Shown: piece after piece, positions 34,979 through 42,862 of the stretch | How positions within the stretch are numbered: the first letter of the stretch is position 1 | Layout of the letters: each line of letters opens with the position of its first letter | From: Acidobacteriota bacterium | GTDB lineage: Bacteria > Acidobacteriota > Terriglobia > Bryobacterales > Bryobacteraceae | Length of the DNA stretch: 64,000 nt | NCBI GenBank assembly: GCA_023436715.1 | Contig: JAEZIJ010000208.1 | Location: 1 to 64,000 of the forward strand | Direction of reading: 5' to 3' | Translations under genes and position numbers: made by a program | Notes under the pieces: generated by a model | The model's database searches: none | Seen by the model: the letters and a program-made list of their open reading frames with translations, nothing else | What the model was told of the DNA's origin: nothing

Positions 34979-35127
34979 CTCGACTCCCTGGAGCCTCTGA
35001 GAGGCGCATCATAAAGGCGCGCTCTTTTGTCCATTTTAACGCGTTGCACCGGAAGCACGGCGGCGAGAGCCTTCCGCCGATAACTGGAATCTCAATTTCG
35101 AGGGCGCCAGCGAATCTCCGGACAGCG

Positions 35128-35141
35128 AGGGAGCGGTTTGG
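35128..35141. repeat. Short copy of the dispersed repeat core
   Basis: AGGGAGCGGTTTGG is identical to 26441-26454. It lies in the 247-bp gap between the GntR regulator and the carbohydrate-binding gene. It is flanked by GCGAATCTCCG and CGGATTCGC, which can pair. I found no firm promoter in this gap. Confidence 0.4.
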
Positions 35142-35225
35142 CGGATTCGCGGAGGCGAGCCCGGTGATTTTCAAGCAATTTTGAAGACACTGCACTAGAA
35201 TCGGCATTGGCTAAGGAGGAAAGAA

Positions 35226-35913
35226 GTGAAACGAACAAGTGCCCTCATGTTCCTGATCTTCGTGAGTGCCGCGCTTGCCATGCCGCCCGGCTACAAAGGC
35301 AAGCCATTCAAGGACCAGTCTCATAAATCGGGTCCGCAGGCGATCCCCGGAACGCTCCAGTTGGCTCTGTATGACCTGGGCGGCGAAGGCGTCGCGTACC
35401 ACGATTCGGACGAGGTCAATCAAGGCGCTAAGCTCAACCGCACCGAATTCATGCGAGGGGGGAGAGAACGGCGTCCTTACCAAGCATTGCCGGCCCGGCA
35501 CGCCTGAATCCATCTGCTACTTCCGTGAGAAGGAAGGGGTCGATATCTCGTACACCAAGGATTTCGCCGATTTCAGCCCCAAAAACCTGTTTGAACCGCC
35601 GAAGGATCAGCTCTATGTCGGATGGGAAGAGGAAGGCGAGTGGACCAACTATACGGTTCGCGTGAAGAAGGCCGGCACCTACAAGATCGTCGCGCTCTAC
35701 GGCAACGCCGCGAACGCGGTGAAATTCGACATCGACGGCAAGCCGGCTGCTGAATGCAAGCTGCCGGTAGGGACTGGCAGTCCGCACAATTGGAACAAGG
35801 CCGAGATCGGGGAGATTACTTTCGCGAAGTCCGGGCTGCAAGTGCTGACCGTGCATTACGGCAAGGGCAACAATCTGGCCTATCTGGAATTTGTGCCGGT
35901 CATCGGGAAGTGA
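35226..35913 (+). pseudogene. Secreted carbohydrate-binding (CBM6-like) protein with a frameshift in a G6 run
   Basis: It starts at a GTG behind a strong TAAGGAGGA site. The signal peptide is TSALMFLIFVSAALA. The first frame covers FKDQSHKSGPQAIPGTLQLALYD and runs to FMRGG at a six-G run (35457-35462). After removal of one G the sequence continues as ENGVLTKHCRPGTPE, then WEEEGEWTNYTVRVKKAGTYKIVALYG, a typical CBM6/CBM35-like jelly-roll, to the stop at 35913 (about 228 residues). As written the first frame ends at 35507. It could be a real null allele, a phase-variable tract or a read error. It would bind sugar at the surface; no catalytic domain is seen. Confidence 0.75.
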
Positions 35914-35983
35914 GGGCGGGGACCGCGGCGGGTGCTCCACTGCGAGCAAGGGTCAGCGGATTCTGTTATTCTGAAATTTGTTT

Positions 35984-36205
35984 CGATAGAGGCGCGGAAG
36001 CCATGAGTAGCCGGGTCCGTTGTTCCGAGTCGCTTCGGAGGACCGTGCGAAAGGGGTGCAAGACGCGCGGCAGGCCGTAGTACACGGCCCGTCCTGCGGT
36101 TCCGCCGAAATCGTCTGGGAAGCGCGCTTCCGGGCGGTTGGTGGGTATGGTTAACACCTGTCCACTGTCATTCGAATCCTGGACGATTCGGATGGAGCGC
36201 TATCG
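35984..36205 (+). ncRNA. Lysine riboswitch (L box)
   Basis: All the main conserved blocks of the lysine riboswitch are present in order. GATAGAGGCGC (35985-35995) forms the P1 5' side with AGTAGCC after it. GAAAGGGGTG follows at about 36049-36058, then CCGCCGAAAT at about 36102. CCTGTCC and ACTGTCAT lie near 36157-36171, and GGAGCGCTATCG (36194-36205) closes P1. It sits directly upstream of dapE-asd-lysC-dapB-dapA-dapD, all lysine-pathway genes. The ATG is 50 nt downstream. I see no clear terminator with a U run in between, so control of translation or a weak terminator is possible. Binding of lysine should switch the operon off. Confidence 0.92.
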
Positions 36206-36254
36206 AGGGCAGGTCCTCTCTCCCTCTATCCCGCTGCCATCCCCGGCAACGCCA

Positions 36255-37265
36255 ATGAACGTAATCGAACTGACGCGGGCGCTTGTAGACATCGAGTCGA
36301 TCACGAACAACGAGAAAGAGGTCGGCGCATACCTGTTCGACCATCTCTCTAAACTCGCGGCGCGCACGGGCGGCTTGGCCGAGGCGATCGAGATCGAGCC
36401 CGGCCGCTCGAACGTGTTCGTGCGCTGGGGCACTCCCGTTGCGACCCTCTCAACGCACATGGACGTTGTGCCGCCCTTTTTCCCGTCGCGCGAAGACGAC
36501 GAAAACATTTACGGGCGCGGCGCCTGTGATGCCAAGGGAATCATTGCGGCAATGATAGTGGCCGCCGAACGCTTGCTCGCCGAGGGCGTGCGGAATTTCG
36601 GACTGCTATTCGTGGTGGGCGAGGAGCGCAACAGCGCCGGGGCGTTCGCGGCGGCTCGCGATCCGCGCGGCTCGCGGTACCTCATCAACGGCGAACCCAC
36701 TGAGAACGCGCTTGCCCTCGGTTCGAAGGGCACCCTGCGCTTCGAGTTGACCGCGCACGGCCGTATGGCCCACTCGGCATATCCCGAACTGGGCGAATCG
36801 GCGATCGACAAGCTCCTTGATGCTCTCCAGGAGATTCGCTGCTTCCGCCTGCCCGAGGATCCGGTGCTTGGCCGGAGCACCCTGAACATCGGAACCATTT
36901 CCGGAGGCCGCGCGCCGAACGTCATCCCCGACGAGGCGGGGGCGGAACTCATGTTCCGGCTTGTTTCCGATGCCGGGCCGATCCGCGCCGCCGTGACGAA
37001 AGCCGCGGCCGGGCGCGTGGACGCGCGCGAGGTCCTATGCGTTCCCGCCGTGCGGCTGAGGGCATTCGAAGACCTGCCGGCGACCGTCGTCGCGTTCACC
37101 ACTGATATTCCCGCCTTCGGCGATAGTTGGGGCGAGGCGTTCCTGATCGGTCCGGGAAGCATTCACGTCGCGCACACGCTTAATGAAAAGGTTTCCAAGC
37201 GGCAGCTCTTCGACGCTGTCGAGATCTATACGAGGATGGTAAAAAGGCTGGCAACTGCGGCCTGA
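36255..37265 (+). CDS. dapE: M20 family peptidase, succinyl-diaminopimelate desuccinylase-like
   Basis: A 336-residue zinc hydrolase. The metal-site motifs of the M20 family are visible: THMDVVPPF (His, Asp), GRGACDAKG (bridging Asp), VGEERN (Glu pair), NGEPTE and the late VAHTLNE histidine. The dimerisation lid lies between about residues 160 and 270 with GRMAHSAYPELGESAI. It is the first gene after the lysine riboswitch and belongs to a pathway that uses the succinylase DapD, so DapE is the best name. ArgE-like or other deacylases cannot be ruled out from sequence. The ATG at 36255 is preferred; earlier starts lie inside the riboswitch. Confidence 0.82.
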   Translation: MNVIELTRALVDIESITNNEKEVGAYLFDHLSKLAARTGGLAEAIEIEPGRSNVFVRWGTPVATLSTHMDVVPPFFPSREDDENIYGRGACDAKGIIAAMIVAAERLLAEGVRNFGLLFVVGEERNSAGAFAAARDPRGSRYLINGEPTENALALGSKGTLRFELTAHGRMAHSAYPELGESAIDKLLDALQEIRCFRLPEDPVLGRSTLNIGTISGGRAPNVIPDEAGAELMFRLVSDAGPIRAAVTKAAAGRVDAREVLCVPAVRLRAFEDLPATVVAFTTDIPAFGDSWGEAFLIGPGSIHVAHTLNEKVSKRQLFDAVEIYTRMVKRLATAA

Positions 37266-37272
37266 GAACTCT

Positions 37273-38319
37273 ATGCGGAAAATCGAAGTCGGTATCCTGG
37301 GAGCCACCGGTATGGTGGGCCAACATTTTGTGAAGTTCCTTCAGAACCACCCGTGGTTCGACCTGACATGGGTGGGCGCGAGCGACCGCTCTGCCGGCAA
37401 GAAGTACCGGGACGCGACAAGCTGGCGTCTCGACGGAGCGATGCCGAGTTCGGTGGCCGATCTGACGGTGGAGGAATCGAAGCCGGACCACGCGCCGCGC
37501 CTGGTGTTTTCCGCGATGGACGCTTCGGTCGCCACAGAGATCGAACGCGCCTTCGCCGAGGCCGGACACGTTGTGGTGTCGAACTCGAAGAATCACCGCA
37601 TGGAGGCGGACGTTCCGCTGCTCGTTCCCGAGATCAATCCCGGCCACCTGAAGCTCGTCCCGTACCAGCAGCAGCTTCGCGGCTGGAAAGGGCAGATCGT
37701 CACGAATCCGAACTGCTCCACCGTTGTGCTGACGATGGCGCTCGGCCCGTTGAAGCAGTTCGGCATCACACGCGTGGTGGTCACCACCATGCAGGCCATC
37801 TCCGGCGCGGGCTACCCCGGCGTGCCGAGCATGGACATCAACGCCAATGTCATCCCGTTCATCGGCGGCGAAGAAGAGAAGATCGAGCAGGAGACGCAGA
37901 AGATTCTCGGCGACCTGCGGGGCGACCACGTCGAGCCGCTCGCGGCGGGCGTAAGCGCACACTGCAACCGCGTGCCCGTGGTGGACGGCCACACGGAAAC
38001 CGTTTCGGTCGAGCTCACGTCGAAGCCTTCGGAGCAGGACGTTATCGCCGCATTCAACGCATTCCGGAGCGCGCCCCAGGAGCGCGAATTACCGAGCGCT
38101 CCCGCGCAGCCGGTAGTTTACATGGAACAGCGTGACCGGCCGCAGCCTCGCCGCGACGCCGAGCGCGGTCGCGGCATGACCGCCTTCATCGGGCGCCTGC
38201 GTCCCTGTCCGGTGCTCGATTATAAGTTCGTCGCTCTCGGCCACAACACGATCCGCGGCGCGGCTGGGGTGGCTGTGCTCAACGCCGAGTTGATGTCTTC
38301 GGAAGGATATCTCGACTGA
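37273..38319 (+). CDS. asd: Aspartate-semialdehyde dehydrogenase
   Basis: A 348-residue enzyme that reduces aspartyl phosphate to aspartate semialdehyde. NADP motif GILGATGMVGQHF; catalytic Cys148 in TNPNCST; substrate region with HCNRVPVVDGHTE. The pattern matches the archaeal/fungal-type group rather than the common E. coli group. It lies 7 bp after dapE. Its stop overlaps the ATG of the aspartate kinase gene by one base, so coupling is tight. Confidence 0.92.
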   Translation: MRKIEVGILGATGMVGQHFVKFLQNHPWFDLTWVGASDRSAGKKYRDATSWRLDGAMPSSVADLTVEESKPDHAPRLVFSAMDASVATEIERAFAEAGHVVVSNSKNHRMEADVPLLVPEINPGHLKLVPYQQQLRGWKGQIVTNPNCSTVVLTMALGPLKQFGITRVVVTTMQAISGAGYPGVPSMDINANVIPFIGGEEEKIEQETQKILGDLRGDHVEPLAAGVSAHCNRVPVVDGHTETVSVELTSKPSEQDVIAAFNAFRSAPQERELPSAPAQPVVYMEQRDRPQPRRDAERGRGMTAFIGRLRPCPVLDYKFVALGHNTIRGAAGVAVLNAELMSSEGYLD

Positions 38320-39692
38320 TGATCGTAATGAAATTCGGCGGCAGTTCGGTGGAATCGGCGGCCGCCATCTCACGCGTAGCCGCGATCGTGAAAGCGAGGC
38401 TGGAGCGGCAACCGGTGGTGGTCGTCTCGGCGATGGGCAAGACCACCAACAGGCTGCTCGCTCTGGCCGCCGATGCGGTAGAGGGCAAGCGCGAGCGCGC
38501 TTTCGAGCAGTTAGCCGCTCTTCGCGAATACCACCTGGCGGAGGCGCGGCCGCTTGTCTCGGCCGAGGACACTGCCGCGCTTGAACGAGTAGTTGCCGAG
38601 CATTTTCAGGAACTCGGTGAGCTGATCACGGGCCTCTCGGTGATCGGTGAACTCACACCGAGGCTGGTGGATGCCGTTTCGAGTTACGGCGAGCGCCTGT
38701 CAAGCCGCATCGTGACCCTGGCGTTCCGTTCGGCCGGAATGGATGCCGTACACGCAGACTCGCGCCGCCTGGTAGTAACAGATAAGCGCCACACGCACGC
38801 CGCGCCGCTCTACCCGCAAACATACGCCAGGCTGTGCGATCAGGTCGCGCCGCTCGCACGCCAGGGCAAGGTCGTCGTGATGGGCGGATTCATCGCGGCG
38901 ACGGAGGACGGCGTCACATCAACGCTTGGACGCGGCGGATCCGATTTCACGGCAGCCCTTGCCGGCGCTGGGATAGGGGCCGAGGAGATACAGATCTGGA
39001 CTGACGTGGATGGCATGATGACCGCCGACCCGAACTCCGTTCCCGACGCGCACCGGCTGAAGGAAATCTCTTTCGCCGAGGCCGCCGAACTGTCTTATTT
39101 CGGAGCCAAGGTCCTTCACCCCTCCACTGTGTTGCCCGCTGTCGAGAAGAACATCCCGGTTATGATCCTGAACTCGCGGCGTCCGGAAGCGCCGGGCACG
39201 CGCATCATTCGAGAAGCCGTTCCCTGCGCCAACCCCATCAAGTCGATCGCATGCAAGAAGCGCATCACCGTCGTGAATATCAACTCGACGCGCATGCTGA
39301 TGGCCTACGGTTTCCTGCACCGTATTTTCGAGATTTTCGACCGCTACGAGACGCCCGTCGATATGCTGACGACCTCGGAGGTCAGCGTCTCGGCTACGAT
39401 CGACGACACGTCGAGGCTGGACCGGATTCAGGTTGAACTCGAGCAGTTCGCGGAGGTGTCCGTCGAGCACGACCGCGCGATAATCTCCCTGGTAGGAGAT
39501 AATATCCGCTACACGGCTGGAATTGGCGCTCGCATCTTCAGCGCGCTCAGTCCGGTGAACGTCCTGATGGTTTCACAGGGCGGTTCGCAGTGGAACCTGA
39601 GCCTGGTGGTGGATGAAGCGGACCTGCTGAAGGCCGTGCGGCTTTTGCATCAGGAGTTCTTCCAGGAGCTGGATCCGGCGGTATTTGAATGA
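38319..39692 (+). CDS. lysC: Aspartate kinase
   Basis: A 457-residue aspartokinase. The N-terminal KFGGSSV motif, GERLSSRI, the GRGGSDFTA nucleotide loop and WTDVDGMMTADP identify the kinase domain (about residues 1-290). Two ACT domains follow (about 310-455), typical of feedback-inhibited enzymes: NINSTRMLMAYGFL and ISLVGDNIRYTAGIGARIF. It catalyses the first step from aspartate to lysine. The ATG overlaps the asd stop, and dapB begins 4 bp before its own stop. Besides the riboswitch, allosteric control by lysine or threonine is likely. Confidence 0.94.
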   Translation: MIVMKFGGSSVESAAAISRVAAIVKARLERQPVVVVSAMGKTTNRLLALAADAVEGKRERAFEQLAALREYHLAEARPLVSAEDTAALERVVAEHFQELGELITGLSVIGELTPRLVDAVSSYGERLSSRIVTLAFRSAGMDAVHADSRRLVVTDKRHTHAAPLYPQTYARLCDQVAPLARQGKVVVMGGFIAATEDGVTSTLGRGGSDFTAALAGAGIGAEEIQIWTDVDGMMTADPNSVPDAHRLKEISFAEAAELSYFGAKVLHPSTVLPAVEKNIPVMILNSRRPEAPGTRIIREAVPCANPIKSIACKKRITVVNINSTRMLMAYGFLHRIFEIFDRYETPVDMLTTSEVSVSATIDDTSRLDRIQVELEQFAEVSVEHDRAIISLVGDNIRYTAGIGARIFSALSPVNVLMVSQGGSQWNLSLVVDEADLLKAVRLLHQEFFQELDPAVFE

Positions 39693-40396
39693 ACCTTGCA
39701 ATCGTAGGCTACGGCAAGATGGGGCGGCTGATCGAGGAGCTTGCCCCCGAATACGGCTTCGAAGTGACACTGAAGCTCGATGAGCACAACAATGCCAATT
39801 ACGAGGGCATGACGCGCGAGAACTTCGAGAATATCGATGTCGCGATCGAGTTTTCCGTGCCCTCCGTCACCGTCGGCAATATCGAGCGGATGGCGGCGCT
39901 GGGTGTGGATATGGTCATCGGGACGACCGGATGGCTGGGCGAACTGGAGCGCGTCAGGCCGATCGTCGAGAAGGCGGGCGTCGGTCTCGTGTGGAGCCCG
40001 AATTACTCTATAGGGGTGAATATTCTCTCGCGCCTGGTGGCGGAAGCGGCCCGCCTGTTCGCCAATGAAGGGGAATATGGCGCCTGGGCCTGGGAGATTC
40101 ACCATTCGACGAAAAAGGACGCGCCCTCGGGCACGCTCCTGAAACTGGTTGAGCGGATGAAGCAGGCAGGCTATCAGCGCCCCATCGATACCAGTTCGAA
40201 CCGCGCGGGCCGGCACCCGGGCACGCACGAGATCGGTTTCGATTCCGCCGCGGACACCATCACGCTCCGCCACACCGCCCGCAGCCGTGAAGGATTCGCA
40301 CGCGGCGCTCTCAAAGCCGCCTGGTGGATAGCGGGTAAGAAGGGTTTTTACGAATTCAGCGACGTGATCTTCAATAAGGGCGCAGGGGAGGTTTGA
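39689..40396 (+). CDS. dapB: 4-hydroxy-tetrahydrodipicolinate reductase
   Basis: A 235-residue reductase. The Rossmann motif is GYGKMGRLIEE, then the GTTGW loop (residues 78-82) and the signature EIHHSTKKDAPSGT with His138/His139 and Lys143. The C-terminal part has HTARSREGFARGAL. It is compact compared with the usual 260-270 residues and lacks part of the N-terminal domain seen in E. coli DapB, like other short bacterial forms. It uses NAD(P)H for the step after DapA. Overlaps lysC by 4 bp. Confidence 0.9.
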   Translation: MNLAIVGYGKMGRLIEELAPEYGFEVTLKLDEHNNANYEGMTRENFENIDVAIEFSVPSVTVGNIERMAALGVDMVIGTTGWLGELERVRPIVEKAGVGLVWSPNYSIGVNILSRLVAEAARLFANEGEYGAWAWEIHHSTKKDAPSGTLLKLVERMKQAGYQRPIDTSSNRAGRHPGTHEIGFDSAADTITLRHTARSREGFARGALKAAWWIAGKKGFYEFSDVIFNKGAGEV

Positions 40397-40397
40397 G

Positions 40398-41291
40398 ATG
40401 TTTACAGGATGCGGAACGGCCCTGGTGACACCATTCCGGAAAGATTTCAGTTTGGACGAACAGACCCTGCGCCGGCTCGTGCGGCGGCAGATCGAGGCGG
40501 GAATCGACTTCCTGGTGCCGTGCGGCACAACAGGCGAGAACCCCACTTTGAGCCGCGCTGAACACCTCCGCGTGGTCGAGATCACACTGGAAGAAGCAAA
40601 GGGCAAGGTTCCCGTACTCGCGGGCGCGGGCGGGTATAACACCGCTGAGGTCGTCGAACTCGCCAGGGAATTGCAGTCGCTGGGCGCCGATGGTCTGCTT
40701 TCCGTCACGCCCTACTACAACAAGCCGACCCAGGAAGGCCTCTACCAGCACTATAAGGCGATCGCCTCGGCTGTGCGGCTGCCTATCGTCGTCTACAGCG
40801 TGCAGGGGCGGACCGGAGTCAACGTGGAACCGGCAACGCTGAAGCGCCTTGCCGCGATCGATAACATCGCCGGTGTCAAAGAGGCTTCGGGTAACATCAG
40901 CCAGATGGCGTCGATTCTCGCGCAGGTCCCGGAGCGCTTCAACGTGCTCTCTGGAGACGACGCTGTCGCACTGCCCGTCATCGCGCTCGGCGGCCGCGGG
41001 CTGATCTCCGTTGTTTCGAACGAAATCCCCGCCGAGATGGCCCGGCTGGTCCGGCTCTGTCTTGAGAACAACTTCCCGCCCGCGCGCGAGTTGCAGCGCA
41101 AATATCAGGCCCTGATGGAGGTGAACTTCGTCGAATCGAACCCGATTCCCGTGAAGGCCGCCATGGGTTTGATGGGGCTGCTCGAGCCGGTCTGGCGCCT
41201 CCCGCTGGTCGCTCCGAACCCCAACAATCTCGCCCGCATCCAGAATGTACTTGAAGCCGCCGGACTCGCCCAAGCGCATGCTGCAAACTGA
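40398..41291 (+). CDS. dapA: 4-hydroxy-tetrahydrodipicolinate synthase
   Basis: A 297-residue class I aldolase-type TIM barrel. Catalytic Lys161 is in GVKEASGN, Tyr133 in VVYSVQG and Arg138 in GRTGVN, and the GTTGE loop (residues 43-47) is present. It condenses pyruvate with aspartate semialdehyde. The GGGAGG site lies in front of the ATG at 40398. It overlaps dapD by 14 bp. The usual N-P of the YNVPGRTG loop reads SVQGRTG here, a minor variation. Confidence 0.93.
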   Translation: MFTGCGTALVTPFRKDFSLDEQTLRRLVRRQIEAGIDFLVPCGTTGENPTLSRAEHLRVVEITLEEAKGKVPVLAGAGGYNTAEVVELARELQSLGADGLLSVTPYYNKPTQEGLYQHYKAIASAVRLPIVVYSVQGRTGVNVEPATLKRLAAIDNIAGVKEASGNISQMASILAQVPERFNVLSGDDAVALPVIALGGRGLISVVSNEIPAEMARLVRLCLENNFPPARELQRKYQALMEVNFVESNPIPVKAAMGLMGLLEPVWRLPLVAPNPNNLARIQNVLEAAGLAQAHAAN

Positions 41292-42117
41292 GATCGAAAG
41301 ACTCTTCGAAGACAAGCCGGAGCGCTACACGGACGAGCATTTCCGGTTGTTCGATGCCTTCAAGCGCGCGCTGAACGCCGGCGAGGTGCGGGCCGCCGAG
41401 CCCGATGCCGAGGTTAAGAGCGGCTGGCGCGTGAATACCTGGGTGAAGAAAGGCATCCTGCTCGGGTTCCGCATGGGCACGCTGACAGACATGTCGGTGG
41501 ACGCCGCCCGGCAGCCGTTCTTCGACAGATCGACTTATCCCGTGAAGCAGCTCGGGGTGGCGGACGCCGTGCGAATTGTGCCCGGCGGATCAAGCATTCG
41601 CGACGGCTGTTACGTCGGCCGGGGCGTTACCTGCATGCCGCCGATGTATATCAACGCGGGCTCATACGTCGGGGAAGGCACGATGGTGGATTCGCACGCG
41701 CTGGTGGGCAGTTGCGCGCAGGTCGGCAGTAACTGCCACATCTCGGCCGCGGCGCAGATCGGCGGGGTGCTCGAGCCGGTCGGCGCGCTGCCGGTGATCG
41801 TCGAGGATGAGGTTCTGGTGGGCGGTAATTGCGGCATCTACGAGGGAACAGTGGTGAAGCGCCGCGCCGTGCTGGGCACCGGCACGATTCTCAACCGCTC
41901 GACCCCGGTTTACGACCTCGTGCGCGGCGAAGTCTATTGCGCGGGAGCCGACGAACCGCTCATCATCCCCGAAGAAGCTGTGGTGGTTGCGGGAGCCCGT
42001 GCCATCCCGCGCGGACCCGGCAAGGACTGGGGTATCTCGCTTTACACACCGGTGATTGTGAAGTACCGCGACGCCAAAACCGACGCCAAGCTGCAACTCG
42101 AAGACCTGCTCCGTTAG
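41278..42117 (+). CDS. dapD: 2,3,4,5-tetrahydropyridine-2,6-dicarboxylate N-succinyltransferase
   Basis: A 279-residue left-handed beta-helix enzyme. The N-terminal helical domain spans about residues 1-90, followed by hexapeptide repeats (VRIVPGGSSIRDGCYVG, YVGEGTMVDSHALVG, GSNCHISAAAQIGG) and the C-terminal GISLYTPVIVKYRD. It adds succinyl from succinyl-CoA. The start is the ATG at 41278, which matches the family start (LQTEIERLFE); upstream ATG at 41245 lies in dapA. It is the last gene of the operon; dapC, dapF and lysA are not in the window. Confidence 0.92.
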   Translation: MLQTEIERLFEDKPERYTDEHFRLFDAFKRALNAGEVRAAEPDAEVKSGWRVNTWVKKGILLGFRMGTLTDMSVDAARQPFFDRSTYPVKQLGVADAVRIVPGGSSIRDGCYVGRGVTCMPPMYINAGSYVGEGTMVDSHALVGSCAQVGSNCHISAAAQIGGVLEPVGALPVIVEDEVLVGGNCGIYEGTVVKRRAVLGTGTILNRSTPVYDLVRGEVYCAGADEPLIIPEEAVVVAGARAIPRGPGKDWGISLYTPVIVKYRDAKTDAKLQLEDLLR

Positions 42118-42209
42118 GCCGGTCCTATTTGCTGCCAATGTAAAAGAATGTAAGTCCGGAAACTCACCCTGGCCAAAACTCATCCATCGCAGTGGAAGGA
42201 GAGAACACG

Positions 42210-42740
42210 ATGAGACGCAAGGCCGGGTTGGTTCTGGCGGGCGCGCTGATCGCCGCGCCGATGTTGGTTCTGGCTTCCACCCGCACCGGGACGCCGAAGA
42301 GCCTCGATGAGCGGGTGCGCCACGAGTTCTTAATGCTGCCGTATTACAACGTGTTCGACAATTTGTCGTACAAGGTGGAAGGCAACCGGGTATTGCTGCT
42401 CGGGGAGGTTACAAACCCCACGTTGAAGAACGATGCCGAACATGTGGTCCGGGCGATACTCGGAGTGGGAGGCGTCACGAACAAGATCGAAGTGCTGCCG
42501 CCGTCGCCTTACGATGACCGGATTCGGCTGGCAGTCCTACGGGCCGTGTACTGGCAGCCGGGACTCGACCGGTACAGCCTGGGCGCACAGCCCGCGATTC
42601 GCATCATCGTGAAAAACGGCAACGTCACCCTTGACGGCATCGTGAACAGCCAAGTGGACCGGAACCTTGCGGGGTTGCGCGCCAATGGCGTGCCCGGAGT
42701 GTTCTCGGTGACCAACAATCTCCGCATCGCAACCTCGTAG
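42210..42740 (+). CDS. Secreted BON-domain protein
   Basis: A 176-residue protein with signal peptide (RKAGLVLAGALIAAPMLVLA). Two BON-like repeats follow (about residues 30-90: VRHEFLMLPYYNVFDNLSYKVEGNRVLLLGEV; and 100-170: VLRAVYWQPGLD, IIVKNGNVTLDGIVNS). BON domains bind phospholipid membranes and occur in OsmY-type periplasmic proteins. It is 92 bp after dapD. The ATG at 42210 follows AGGAGAG by six bases. Its job is probably cell-envelope upkeep. Confidence 0.85.
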   Translation: MRRKAGLVLAGALIAAPMLVLASTRTGTPKSLDERVRHEFLMLPYYNVFDNLSYKVEGNRVLLLGEVTNPTLKNDAEHVVRAILGVGGVTNKIEVLPPSPYDDRIRLAVLRAVYWQPGLDRYSLGAQPAIRIIVKNGNVTLDGIVNSQVDRNLAGLRANGVPGVFSVTNNLRIATS

Positions 42741-42862
42741 CCCCACCCCCGGTGCGGCCTGACCCAACGCGGGCCGCACCCACTTCAACGCAACCCAGCG
42801 CCGGGCAGCAACGTCACAAGCCCGCGCCCATGGATAGCCGCCCGGATGTATACTCGCCAAGA

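Noticed and set aside
36138..36254. Longer N-terminus for the dapE product
   Set aside because: The added codons are within the lysine riboswitch and have no ribosome site; M20 proteins start near the residue at 36255.
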